From Streptomyces amritsarensis (GTDB lineage Bacteria; Actinomycetota; Actinomycetes; Streptomycetales; Streptomycetaceae): 54,525 bases of DNA. The translations under genes and the position numbers were made by a program. Under the pieces are notes generated by a model. The model ran no database searches. It saw only the letters and a program-made list of their open reading frames with translations, and was not told the origin of the DNA. Each line of letters opens with the position of its first letter. Position 1 is the first letter of the stretch. The stretch covers positions 1 through 54,525 of the forward strand of contig NZ_MQUR01000051.1 in the NCBI RefSeq assembly GCF_001953875.1, written 5' to 3'. Shown one piece after another: positions 40,201 to 48,599 of this stretch.

Positions 40201-41022
40201 GTGAACATCCGCTCCCTCACTCGAGGCGACGGCGTGGTGATCGGAGCAGCGGTGCTGCTGTTCATCGCCTCGTTCCTCGATTTCTACTCCGCGACGGGCG
40301 TCGATCTGCCGAGCCCGTGGGACACCGACGCCTACCGCCTGGTGCTGCCCAGCGTCTTCCTGCTCGGCTTCATCGCCGCCGGTCTGCTGATCGCGGGCCG
40401 CTTCCAGCCGGAGAGCCGCAAGGTGCTCGGCATGCCGCTGTCGGCGTGGGGTACGGTCCTGGCCGTCTCGGCCGCCTGGTCCGCGCTGTGGGCGCTGATC
40501 ACCTGCCCGAGCACGTTCGACCTGGGCGCCGGCGCCGTCATCGCCTTCCTCGCCACCCTGGCCCTGGCCGGTGTGGCCCTCTTCGGCGCGAAGGTCCCGG
40601 CGCTCGCCGGTGCGCTGGTGCCGGAGGCGCGTCCCGCCGCCCCGCAGCCGTACGGCGGCCAGCCGCAGCCGGGGGCCGGGTACGGCTACCCGGGCGGGCA
40701 GCAGCCCTACGGCTCCACCCCGCAGCCGGTCCCGCCGTACGGTGGTACGCCCACTCCGGCGCCCGGCCCGCACGACTCCGGTGCCGGCCACCAGGCGGCC
40801 CCGACGCCCGCTCCGGCGTCGGACTTCAGCCCGTTCTGGTTCGCGGTGCCGGTGGCCCGTCCCCTCTTCGCGGAGGACGGCTCGTCCGCGCAGATCGCCG
40901 AACTCGCGCCGGGCACCTGGTACCTGGCGGTCGAGCAGCGCGGCGCGGCCGCCCTGGTCGCACAGACCCAGGACGGCCGTCGCGGCATCCTGAGCGACAC
41001 CTCGGGCATCCAGCGCGGCTGA
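40201..41022 (+). CDS. Four-helix membrane protein with Pro/Gly/Gln-rich linker (DUF5336-like)
   Basis: 273 residues. Four membrane helices lie at about 13-30, 46-66, 78-98 and 104-126. A linker rich in Pro, Gly, Gln and Tyr (QPYGGQPQPGAGYGYPGG) follows, then a C-terminal soluble part of about 65 residues (FWFAVPVARPLFAEDG...GTWYLAVEQRG) resembling an SH3-like or PH-like module. Start: GTG 40201 with GAGAAGGAC upstream. Function unknown; relatives are actinobacterial membrane proteins. Confidence 0.8.
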   Translation: MNIRSLTRGDGVVIGAAVLLFIASFLDFYSATGVDLPSPWDTDAYRLVLPSVFLLGFIAAGLLIAGRFQPESRKVLGMPLSAWGTVLAVSAAWSALWALITCPSTFDLGAGAVIAFLATLALAGVALFGAKVPALAGALVPEARPAAPQPYGGQPQPGAGYGYPGGQQPYGSTPQPVPPYGGTPTPAPGPHDSGAGHQAAPTPAPASDFSPFWFAVPVARPLFAEDGSSAQIAELAPGTWYLAVEQRGAAALVAQTQDGRRGILSDTSGIQRG

Positions 41023-41047
41023 TCCGCGTACGCGTTCACCGTTCCCC

Positions 41048-41083
41048 CGCGTCGCCCCACCGGTTCCCCGGTGGGGCGACGCG
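41048..41083 (+). terminator. Strong hairpin terminator
   Basis: A perfect 16-bp stem (CGCGTCGCCCCACCGG with CCGGTGGGGCGACGCG) around TTCC, 26 bases after the membrane-protein stop. Confidence 0.85.
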
Positions 41084-41169
41084 TGTGTGCGGGGCCTGTC
41101 GGTACGTGTCAGTAGCATCGACCCGACCAGTACTCATATTCGATGAGTTGAAAACGGGTGGGGGAACAC

Positions 41170-43401
41170 GTGAGAACAAGTCGTATGCGCGGTACGGCAT
41201 TCGCCGCCGCGCTCGGCGTCGTGACGACGCTGTGCCTGTCGGGGGTGGCCGTGGCCGCCGGGCCCGGCGCGGACCGGGCGGGCAGCAGTGCTTCCGCCGG
41301 TACGGGCGGCCCGGTGGAGGGCACGGTCCGCAGGCTCGCGCTGGAGTCGAAGAGCGCCACGGAGGCGGCCGTCTCCGCGCGGGGCACCGAGCGCTTCGGG
41401 CTCATGGGCGTGTCCTGGAAGGACGCCTCCGCAGAGGTGCAGGGGAAGATCGAGGCCCGCAGCCGCAACGCCGTGACCGGGGTGTGGACGCCGTGGGTGG
41501 AGCTGGAGCCGCTCAAGGCCGGTCTCGACGGCGTCCGCCCGGGCGCGCGAGGTGCGACGGAGCCCGTGTGGGTCGGCTCCGCCGACGGCGCCGAGGTAAG
41601 GGTGGGCGGCGGCTCCGCCGCGCTGCCCGCGGGCCTGGAGCTGGACCTGGTGGACCCGGGCACGTCCGGGCGCGCCGGTGCGGCGAAGTCCGCGCCGGCG
41701 TCGGGCGCCCGAGCGGCGGCCGCCGCGGTGCCCCCCGGGCCGGAATCGACGGCGCCGCGACCGGACGTCGTCTCGCGCGCCCAGTGGGGCGCCGACGAGT
41801 CCCTGAACAACGAGGGCCCGATCTACCTCGCCGGCGGCAGGATCAAGGCCCTGTTCGTGCACCACACGGCGGCCTCCGCCCCGTACGAGTGCACCGATTC
41901 CGCGGCCATCGTCCGCGGTCTGCACGTCTACCACGTGAAGACCAACGGCTGGCGCGACCTCGGCTACAACTTCCTCGTCGACAAGTGCGGCACCCTCTTC
42001 GAGGGCCGTCAGGGCGGCGTGGACCAGCCGGTGATGGGCGCCCACACCTACGGCTTCAACTCGGAGTCGACGAGCGTCGCGGTCCTCGGCGACCACACGA
42101 GCGCCGGGGCCTCGCCCGCCGCGCTCGAAGGCATCTCGAAGATGGCGGCGTACAAGCTGGGCCAGTACGACGCCGACATGAACGGCACGACGACGCTGAC
42201 CGCGGGCGCCACGCAGAAGAACTACGCCGGCACCGCCTTCACCGCCGGGCAGCCGTACCAGTTCAGGACCGTCTCCGGTCACCGCGACGGCTTCAACACC
42301 GAGTGCCCGGGCCACCAGCTGTACCCGCAGCTCGACACGATCCGCACGTCGGGCCCGGCGGCCAGGCTGAAGATCGGCGCCGTGAACGAGAAGGCCGTCG
42401 AGGCGGGCGCCACGGTGAAGACCCCGGGGCCGCTGGTGGTCGACTTCTCCACCAGCACGGCCGCGTCGCTGGTGAACTCGTTCGAGCTGCTGGTCGACGG
42501 CACGCCGGTGGCGTCGGTCACCGGTGACGCCACGCGGGTCGCCACCATGCTGGGCCTGGGCAGCCACCGGGTCCAGATCCGGGCGACCGCCAAGAACGGC
42601 AAGGTGTCCACGAGCCTCCCGGTCACCGTCGAGGCGGACGTCTCGGACGTCAAGTACGTGCCGGTCCTCCCCAAGCGCCTGATGGACACGCGCGAGGGCG
42701 TGGGCGCGCCGAAGGCGAAGGTCGGCCCCGGCGAGGTGGTGGCCCTGAAGGTCGCGGGCGTCCAGGGCGTCCCCGCGTACGGCGTGACGTCCGTCGCGCT
42801 GAACGTGACGGCGACCAACCCGACCGAGGCCGGCCACGTGTCGGTCTACCCGAACGGCGTGGCCCGACCCAGCACCTCCAACCTCAACTTCACCGCCGGA
42901 CAGACCATCCCCAACCTGGTCGTCGTCCCCGTCCAGGACGGCATCATCCAGTTCTACAACAGCGCCGGCACCGTCGACCTGATCGCCGACATCAACGGCT
43001 ACTTCCTCGCGAGCGGCGAGGGCGGCACCCACATGAACCTCGGTCCGAAGCGGATCCTGGACACCCGGGACGGCACGGGCGGCGCGCCCGTCGCCCCGGT
43101 CGGCCAGGGCCAGGTCCTGGACCTCCAGGTCTCGGGCCCCGCGGGCGTCGAGGGCGTACCGGTCGAAGGCGTCACCGCGGTGGTCCTCAACGTGACGGCG
43201 ACCAACCCGACCACGGCCGGCCACGTGTCGGTGTACCCGAACGGCACGACCCGTACGAGCGCCTCGAACCTCAACTTCACCGCCGGGCAGACCATCCCCA
43301 ACCTGGTCATCGTCCCCGTCGTGGACGGCAAGGTCAGCTTCTACAACAACGCCGGCAGCGTCGACCTCATCGCCGACATCACCGGCTACTTCAGCAAGTA
43401 G
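41170..43401 (+). CDS. Secreted PGRP-type amidase with two C-terminal adhesion-like repeats
   Basis: 743 residues. Signal peptide (RGTAFAAALGVVTTLCLSG...AVAA) ends near 32. An N-terminal domain of about 170 residues precedes the peptidoglycan-recognition amidase domain (about 195-390): SRAQWGADES, VHHTAAS with a zinc histidine, YNFLVDKCGTLFEGR and SGHRDGFNTECPG with the second histidine. An immunoglobulin-like stretch follows. The tail is two repeats of about 120 residues (from about 493 and 617), each with RLMDTREG / RILDTRDG, ALNVTATNPT, HVSVYPNG and NLNFTAGQTIPNL, ending in ADINGYF / ADITGYF. Start: GTG 41170 with GGTGGGGGA close before it; a GTG at 41158 is possible. The protein likely acts on the cell wall. 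Confidence 0.93.
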   Translation: MRTSRMRGTAFAAALGVVTTLCLSGVAVAAGPGADRAGSSASAGTGGPVEGTVRRLALESKSATEAAVSARGTERFGLMGVSWKDASAEVQGKIEARSRNAVTGVWTPWVELEPLKAGLDGVRPGARGATEPVWVGSADGAEVRVGGGSAALPAGLELDLVDPGTSGRAGAAKSAPASGARAAAAAVPPGPESTAPRPDVVSRAQWGADESLNNEGPIYLAGGRIKALFVHHTAASAPYECTDSAAIVRGLHVYHVKTNGWRDLGYNFLVDKCGTLFEGRQGGVDQPVMGAHTYGFNSESTSVAVLGDHTSAGASPAALEGISKMAAYKLGQYDADMNGTTTLTAGATQKNYAGTAFTAGQPYQFRTVSGHRDGFNTECPGHQLYPQLDTIRTSGPAARLKIGAVNEKAVEAGATVKTPGPLVVDFSTSTAASLVNSFELLVDGTPVASVTGDATRVATMLGLGSHRVQIRATAKNGKVSTSLPVTVEADVSDVKYVPVLPKRLMDTREGVGAPKAKVGPGEVVALKVAGVQGVPAYGVTSVALNVTATNPTEAGHVSVYPNGVARPSTSNLNFTAGQTIPNLVVVPVQDGIIQFYNSAGTVDLIADINGYFLASGEGGTHMNLGPKRILDTRDGTGGAPVAPVGQGQVLDLQVSGPAGVEGVPVEGVTAVVLNVTATNPTTAGHVSVYPNGTTRTSASNLNFTAGQTIPNLVIVPVVDGKVSFYNNAGSVDLIADITGYFSK

Positions 43402-43417
43402 CCGGGTCCGGCGCGAC

Positions 43418-43445
43418 GGCCCCCCGCCCTTCCGGGCGGGGGGCC
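43418..43445 (+). terminator. Strong hairpin terminator behind the PGRP amidase
   Basis: CGGCCCCCCGCCC and GGGCGGGGGGCCG form a 13-bp stem around a short loop ending the amidase transcript; TTGCCC follows. Confidence 0.85.
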
Positions 43446-43498
43446 GTTGCCCTACAGTCACCTGACGCACCGTCAGAACCGGCTGGAGGGACCGCCCC

Positions 43499-44509
43499 AT
43501 GCGCCTCGGACTCGCACTCGGCTACTGGGGCCGCGGCCCCCACCCCGCCCACCTCGACCTCGCCACCGAGGCAGAAGCCCTCGGCTACGACTCGGTGTGG
43601 ACCGCCGAGGCCTGGGGCTCCGACGCCTTCACCCCCCTGACCTGGATCGCCGCACACACCTCGCGGATCCGCCTGGGCACCGCCATCGCGCAGATGGCCG
43701 CCCGCACCCCGACCGCCACCGCCATGCACGCCCTCACCCTGGACCACCTCTCCGGCGGCCGGATGATGCTGGGCCTGGGCCTGTCCGGCCCGCAGGTCGT
43801 CGAAGGCTGGTACGGCCGCCCGTTCCCCGCCAGCCCGCTGACCGCGACCCGCGAGTACGTCGACGTCATCCGCCAGGTGCTGCGCCGCGAAGGGCCCGTC
43901 GCACTGGACGGCCGCTTCCACAGCCACCCGTACCGCGGCGCGGACGGGACCGGGATCGGCAAGCCCCTCAAGCCCATCACCCACCCGCTGCGCGCCGGCC
44001 TCCCGCTCCTGCTGGGCGCCGAAGGCCCCAGGAACATCGCCCAGACCACCCGGATCGCGGACGGCTGGCTGCCCCTGTACTGGTCGCCGACCCGCACCGA
44101 CGTCTACCAGGCCTCGCTGGCCGACCTCCCCGAGGGCTTCATGATCGCGCCGATGGCGCGGGCGCACGTCTGCGACGACGTCGCCGAGGGGCTGCTCCCG
44201 GTCAAGGCCATGCTCGGCTTCTACATCGGCGGCATGGGCCACGCGGCCCGCAACTTCCACGCCGACCTGATGGGCCGTATGGGCTACGAGGAGGAGGCCC
44301 GCCGCATCCAGGAGCTCTTCCTCGCCGGCCGCAAGGAGGAGGCCGTACGGGCCGTCCCGGACGCGTTCGCCGACGAGATCTCCCTGGTCGGACCGCGCCA
44401 ACGGATCGCGGAGCGACTGGAGCTGTGGCGCGCGGGCCCGGTGACGGACCTCCTGGTGACGGCCCCCGACCCGCACACCCTGCGCGTCCTGGCGGAACTG
44501 GCCGGCTGA
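43499..44509 (+). CDS. LLM-class F420-dependent oxidoreductase
   Basis: 336 residues of the luciferase-like (beta/alpha)8 fold. It begins with the typical MRLGLALGYWGRGP, followed by EALGYDSVWTAEAWGSDAF, and LDHLSGGRMMLGLGLSGPQVVEGWYG. The group reduces or oxidises hydride-acceptor substrates with coenzyme F420; the substrate is not evident. Start: ATG 43499 with GGAGG nine bases before. It is a monocistronic gene between a strong terminator and a convergent small gene. Confidence 0.93.
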   Translation: MRLGLALGYWGRGPHPAHLDLATEAEALGYDSVWTAEAWGSDAFTPLTWIAAHTSRIRLGTAIAQMAARTPTATAMHALTLDHLSGGRMMLGLGLSGPQVVEGWYGRPFPASPLTATREYVDVIRQVLRREGPVALDGRFHSHPYRGADGTGIGKPLKPITHPLRAGLPLLLGAEGPRNIAQTTRIADGWLPLYWSPTRTDVYQASLADLPEGFMIAPMARAHVCDDVAEGLLPVKAMLGFYIGGMGHAARNFHADLMGRMGYEEEARRIQELFLAGRKEEAVRAVPDAFADEISLVGPRQRIAERLELWRAGPVTDLLVTAPDPHTLRVLAELAG

Positions 44510-44527
44510 GGGCCGCGCCGGGCAGGC

Positions 44528-44959
44528 TCAGCGGCGGTAGAGCGAGGCCGGCCCCGCCATCTTGGTGCACCCGCCGCCCGGGGCGACGGCACACACGAAG
44601 AGGCCGGCGCTGATCGCCGGCCCCTCGTAGTGGACGGCAACGGTTCCGGGCCCGCATACCGTCCCCGCGTCGTGCACGGCACTCGGGAAACCGAAGACGG
44701 CCTCCACGACCTGCACCCGGTAGCAGCCGGAGCCGGTGTTGGACAGGGCTCCCTCGACGGTGAGGGTCCGTGAGAGGACGTAGCCGTCCTCCCGGGTGAC
44801 GGTGGTCCAGTGACTGGCCCCGCTGCCGTTCGCCGTCTGCAGGTTCAGCGACCAGGGCAGGGGCGTGGTGGTCACCGTGGCGGCGGCGGCCGACGGGGCC
44901 AGCGCGACGGCGGCGGCCGTGACGGCGGCGGCGGCGAGCGCCGTGGTACGGATGCGCAC
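44528..44959 (-). CDS. Small secreted protein with four cysteines
   Basis: 143 residues. The signal peptide (VRIRTTALAAAAV...PSAAAA) is cleaved near residue 27. The mature part has GSGCYRVQVVEAVFGFPSAV, GTVCGPG, FVCAVAPGGGC, i.e. four cysteines that can form two disulfides. Start: GTG at 44959 with AAGGAG seven bases before it. Unknown function; this kind of small exported protein is frequent in streptomycetes. Confidence 0.8.
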   Translation of the reverse strand: MRIRTTALAAAAVTAAAVALAPSAAAATVTTTPLPWSLNLQTANGSGASHWTTVTREDGYVLSRTLTVEGALSNTGSGCYRVQVVEAVFGFPSAVHDAGTVCGPGTVAVHYEGPAISAGLFVCAVAPGGGCTKMAGPASLYRR

Positions 44960-45101
44960 GGGCGTACTCCTTCGGACTCGGGGTGCGTTGCTCGGGCGAC
45001 CATCGTGTGGCGCGCGCCCCGCCCCCTCAAGGAAATCCCGGACATCCACCGCCACCACCACGGAATTTCGGCGTCCGGTGGACGGGACGCCGTGAACGCG
45101 G

Positions 45102-45485
45102 TCAGTCCGGCTGCGGCAGGGCCTCCAGCAGCTCGCGCACATCCAGCGGCATCACGGCGATCTCGATGCTCCCGCCGCCGTCGTAGGAGCAGGTCACGAT
45201 CCGCGAGCCGGGATTGATGGAGATCCCCTCCTTCAACGACGGGACCCGCAGCCCGCTCGCCCGCCCCCCGGGCAGCTCCACGGCCTCCCCGCGCTGGGGA
45301 ACCCAGCGGGCCGCGCCCGCGTCGGCGTACAGCCGCCCCGGCCGCCAGCGCCCCGCCCCGGCCGGCTGCCGCGCCATCCCGGGAATCCCCGGCACGGGCG
45401 CTGTGGCCACCCGTGCCCGGTGCTTGCGCCGCACCAGCCACCCGACGCCGACGACCCCGCCGGCCAACACCACGTACTCGATCAC
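45102..45485 (-). CDS. Single-helix membrane protein, DUF2550-like
   Basis: 127 residues: an N-terminal membrane helix (VIEYVVLAGGVVGVGWLV), a basic RRKHR cytoplasmic boundary, then a soluble domain with GRWRPGRLYADAG, SLKEGISINPGSRIVTCSYDGGG and VMPLDVRELLEAL. The layout and the W-R-P-G-R-L-Y / E-I-A-V-M-P-L pattern resemble the actinobacterial DUF2550 family. Start: GTG 45485 gives a protein beginning at the helix; upstream codons encode an Arg/Pro-rich stretch. Confidence 0.7.
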   Translation of the reverse strand: MIEYVVLAGGVVGVGWLVRRKHRARVATAPVPGIPGMARQPAGAGRWRPGRLYADAGAARWVPQRGEAVELPGGRASGLRVPSLKEGISINPGSRIVTCSYDGGGSIEIAVMPLDVRELLEALPQPD

Positions 45486-45563
45486 CCGCCCATTGAAACA
45501 GCCCCGCGGCCGAGGGGGCGCTGACGCCCGCCCGGCCCGGGGCCGCACGGTGGTGGCGGCCGG

Positions 45564-46199
45564 CTAGCCGCCGAGCTGGGAGGCGCTCGGAACCTTGTTG
45601 GTCACCTCGGCGCCCGCGCTCCTGCCGGCTTCCTTCACACTGTTGATCACGTCGTCGAAGGACGAGATGTCGGCGTCGCCCGCCTCGCCCTTGCGCAGCT
45701 TGCTGCCGAGGCCCTTCAGCGACTCGATGCCCGCCGTCAGCGGGGCGATCGCCTTCGACAGCAGCGGGTCGCCCTTGGCGTTGTCGGCCGCCGCCTTCAG
45801 CCGGTTGTACGCGAACGCGCCCGCCAGGCCCGCCTTGATCAGTGCGAACGTCCGTCCCTTCGCGCCCTTCTTGAACTTCCCCTCGCGGTAGGGCTTGACG
45901 ATCCACTGGTACGTGGCGCCCGCCGCGAGCGAGGCGTTGGCGACGAACCGCGTCTTGGCGAACTTCTGCTTCTCGGCGGACGTGCTCGGCGAAGGCGTCA
46001 CGGCCGCCCGCTCGTCGGCCTCCGCCGCCGCCGGCTCCGCGGCGGCCAGCGCGGCCAACTCGCCCATCGAGGCCGCGGACAACTCCTCCCGCTGGGCGCC
46101 GCCACCGCTGCCGCAGGCGGTGGCACCGGCGAGCAGCGCGGTCGACAGGACCACCGCCGTGAGGGCGCGACGGAATCGGACGGTCGTGGGTACGGACAC
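45564..46199 (-). CDS. Putative lipoprotein with helical domain
   Basis: 211 residues. The export signal FRRALTAVVLSTALLAGATAC could be a lipoprotein signal (lipobox ATAC, Cys about 31; the -3 residue is atypical). The mature region is helical and Ala/Lys-rich (FAKTRFVANASLAAGATYQWIVKPYREGKFKKGAKG) with no catalytic motif. Start: GTG at 46199 with GGAGG five bases before. It is followed closely by the DUF2550-like gene. I cannot name a family with confidence. Confidence 0.75.
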   Translation of the reverse strand: MSVPTTVRFRRALTAVVLSTALLAGATACGSGGGAQREELSAASMGELAALAAAEPAAAEADERAAVTPSPSTSAEKQKFAKTRFVANASLAAGATYQWIVKPYREGKFKKGAKGRTFALIKAGLAGAFAYNRLKAAADNAKGDPLLSKAIAPLTAGIESLKGLGSKLRKGEAGDADISSFDDVINSVKEAGRSAGAEVTNKVPSASQLGG

Positions 46200-46311
46200 G
46201 GTTTCCTCCGGGGACTCAGGCGTCCCCCGCAGCCTCACCCCGCCCCCGCGGGCCCGCCACCCGGCGGACCCGTTCGGGTTTGCGACGCGCCCGGGCGGCA
46301 ACACGCGCGGC

Positions 46312-46614
46312 ATGACCTCACACACGCGAGTACGCACCCGAGGAAGCAGTCAGGCAGGCCGGGCCGTCGCGCTGGTGGCGGACGTGCTTGCCTTCGTGAT
46401 CGTCCTGTGGATCCTGCTCTGGTTCCTGGACGCCAACCAGGGCAACGAGCTGGTCGGCTTCATCCACGACAGCGCCAGTTGGCTGGCCGGCTGGTCCTAC
46501 GACCTGTTCACCTTCAGCCGCGAATGGGTCCAGGTCGTCGTGGGCTACGGCCTGGCCGCCGTCGTCTACGTCCTGGTCGGCCACGCCGTCGCCGGCTGGC
46601 TCTACCGCCGCTGA
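46312..46614 (+). CDS. Small membrane protein
   Basis: 100 residues with a basic N-terminus and two membrane helices (ALVADVLAFVIVLWILLWFL and VVVGYGLAAVVYVLVGHAVAG) separated by an amphipathic loop NQGNELVGFIHDSASWLAGW. A recognisable pattern in streptomycete genomes, function unknown. Start: ATG 46312; the upstream gene is divergent. It ends before a strong hairpin (46663-46695). Confidence 0.82.
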   Translation: MTSHTRVRTRGSSQAGRAVALVADVLAFVIVLWILLWFLDANQGNELVGFIHDSASWLAGWSYDLFTFSREWVQVVVGYGLAAVVYVLVGHAVAGWLYRR

Positions 46615-46662
46615 CGCCGGCCCCGGCGCCGCCGCCCCGTCCGCGCCGCCCGTGCAGGTGAA

Positions 46663-46695
46663 GGGGCCCTCCCCGCCGACGGGCGGGAGGGCCCC
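46663..46695. terminator. Hairpin between convergent genes
   Basis: GGGGCCCT-CCCCGCC and GGCGGGAGGGCCCC can pair over 12 or more bases with one bulge. It lies between the small membrane-protein gene and the end of the toroid gene, and could stop both. Confidence 0.75.
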
Positions 46696-46721
46696 CGGTT
46701 CGTCCGTCCGTCAGGTCCGGC

Positions 46722-47804
46722 TCAGCCGCAGCAGTCCGGCTCCAGCCCGGCCGGCAGCGAACCCCCGCCGAACACCTCGGTGGTCGCCTCGTCGCCGCCG
46801 AGCGCCGCGACGGCCAGCAGCAGCGACCCGGCGGTCCACGTCGTCTGCTCCACCGGCCACACCGCCTCGTCCTGGAAGACGTACCCCGTCCAGTACATGC
46901 CGTTGTCCGCGCGCAGGTGCCCGATCGACCGCAGGATCTCCAGCGCCCGGTCCGACTCCCCCGTCGCCCACAGCGCGAGCGCCAGCTCGCAGGACTCGCC
47001 GCCCGTCACCCACGGGTTCGGCAGGACGCACCGCACCCCCAGGTCCGGGACGACGAACTCCTCCCAGCGCCCCTCGATCCGCTCCTTCGCCTCCGCGCCC
47101 GTCAGAGCGCCCGCGAGGACCGGGTAGTACCAGTCCATCGAGTAGTGGTCCTTGTCCAGGAACCGCTCGGGGTGACGGCGTATCGCATGCCGCAGCGCGC
47201 CCGCCGCCAGCTCCCAGTCCGGCTGCGGCTCCTCGCGGTGCTCGGCGATGGCCAGCGCGCAGCGCAGCGCCTGGTGGATGGAGGACGACCCGGTCAGCAG
47301 GGCGTCCGTGACCGGCGTGCCGTCCGCCTCCCGCTTCCAGCCGATCTCGCCGCCCGGCTGCTGGAGCGACAGGACGCACTCCACGGCCGAGTAGACGCAC
47401 GGCCACATGCGGTCGAGGAAGGTGTCGTCGCCGGTCGACAGGTAGTGGTGCCAGACACCTACCGCTATGTAGGCGGTGAAGTTGCTCTCGCGGCTGGCGT
47501 CCTGCGGCTCGGCGGTGTCCACGCCGTCGGGCCGGTCGGCGTAGGCCGCGTACCAGGAACCGTCCTGGTTCTGGTGCCGGGCCAGCCACGTGTACGCCCG
47601 CTCGGCGGCCTCGTGCTCACCGGCGGCGTCCAACGCCATCGCAGCCTCGGTGTGGTCCCACGGATCGAGGTGGTGGCCGCGGAACCACGGGATGGCGCCG
47701 TCGGCGCGCTGCACCGCAAGGATGCCCGCGACCGTCTGGGCGGCCTGCTCCGCGGTCAGTACGCCGTCCAGGACCAGGTGTTCGGTACGCCCGGGCGAGC
47801 TCAC
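46722..47804 (-). CDS. Alpha-toroid protein annotated as prenyltransferase-like
   Basis: 360 residues made of repeated helix pairs with the motifs of the terpene cyclase/prenyltransferase alpha-alpha toroid: RADGAIPWFRGHH, QNQDGSWYAAYADR, HYSMDWYYPVLAG, GESCELALALWATG and the C-terminal AVWPVEQTTWTAGS. I see no DxDD cyclase motif. The fold also occurs in glycan lyases, so the reaction is open. It starts with GTG 47804, overlapping the methyltransferase stop as GTGA. It is the last gene of the operon whose divergent partner is the KstR-like regulator. Confidence 0.82.
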   Translation of the reverse strand: MSSPGRTEHLVLDGVLTAEQAAQTVAGILAVQRADGAIPWFRGHHLDPWDHTEAAMALDAAGEHEAAERAYTWLARHQNQDGSWYAAYADRPDGVDTAEPQDASRESNFTAYIAVGVWHHYLSTGDDTFLDRMWPCVYSAVECVLSLQQPGGEIGWKREADGTPVTDALLTGSSSIHQALRCALAIAEHREEPQPDWELAAGALRHAIRRHPERFLDKDHYSMDWYYPVLAGALTGAEAKERIEGRWEEFVVPDLGVRCVLPNPWVTGGESCELALALWATGESDRALEILRSIGHLRADNGMYWTGYVFQDEAVWPVEQTTWTAGSLLLAVAALGGDEATTEVFGGGSLPAGLEPDCCG

Positions 47805-48535
47805 TGGGCCGCGCCGACGGGAAGGTGCGGCTTCGTCGCGTACGCCACGAAGCTCTTGCCGATGAGCGGGTTGAGGGCCTGCTCCGCGAGCCGCGTCGCG
47901 AGCGGCTTCTTCATGATGTCCCAGACCAGGAGCTTGTGGTACGCCTTCACCGGCAGCGCCTTGTCGTTGTCCACGCCGAAGGCGCACTTGAGCCACCAGT
48001 ACGGGGAGTGCAGCCCGTGCGCGTGGTGCGTGCCGTACGGCTTGAGGCCCGCGGCCCGCATCTTGCCGAGCAGCTCGTCCGCCTTGTAGATGCGGATGTG
48101 GCCGCCCTCGACCTCGTGGTAGGCGTCGGACAGCGCCCAGCAGATCTTCTCCGGGCCGTAGCGCGGGACGGTTATGGCGATGCGCCCGCCGGGCTTGAGG
48201 ACGCGGACCATCTCCGCGAGCACGCCCTTGTCGTCGTGGATGTGCTCCATCACCTCGGAGATGATGACGACGTCGAAGGAGTCGTCGGGGAAGGGCAGGG
48301 CCAGGGCGTCGCCCTCCATCGCGGTGGCGGTGGCGCCGGCCGGGGCCTCACCGGCCTCCTTCATCGCGGCGAACCACTTGGCGACCTCGCGGATCTCCTC
48401 GCCGTTGCGGTCGACGGCGACCACCTGGGCGCCTCTCCGGTAGCACTCGAAGGCGTGACGGCCTGCGCCGCAGCCGAGGTCGAGTACGCGATCGCCTGCG
48501 GCGAGCGGGAACCGGGAGAAATCGACGGTCAGCAC
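47801..48535 (-). CDS. Class I SAM-dependent methyltransferase
   Basis: 244 residues. Motif I is VLDLGCGAGRHAF (about 17-29), VVAVDRN gives the ribose-binding acid, EGDALALPFPDDSFDVVI and EHIHDDKGVLAEMVRVLKPGG complete the Methyltransf_11 core. The C-terminal 80 residues include YGPEKICWALSDAYHEVEGGH and HGLHSPYWWLKCAFG, a substrate-lid part shared with relatives near glycosyltransferases. Start: GTG 48535 with AGGA five bases upstream. Middle gene of the glycosyltransferase-methyltransferase-toroid operon. Confidence 0.92.
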   Translation of the reverse strand: MLTVDFSRFPLAAGDRVLDLGCGAGRHAFECYRRGAQVVAVDRNGEEIREVAKWFAAMKEAGEAPAGATATAMEGDALALPFPDDSFDVVIISEVMEHIHDDKGVLAEMVRVLKPGGRIAITVPRYGPEKICWALSDAYHEVEGGHIRIYKADELLGKMRAAGLKPYGTHHAHGLHSPYWWLKCAFGVDNDKALPVKAYHKLLVWDIMKKPLATRLAEQALNPLIGKSFVAYATKPHLPVGAAQ

Positions 48536-48599
48536 GGGGTCCTGCCTTCGCGGTCGCGGGGGTGTACGGGGGTGGGGACGGTGTGGATCAGGCGGAAGG

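Noticed and set aside
41165..41178. Fourth KstR-type site (AGAACAAGTCG)
   Set aside because: Only one half of the palindrome is present, it has AAGTC in place of AAGTT, and it lies inside the start region of an amidase gene unrelated to lipid use.
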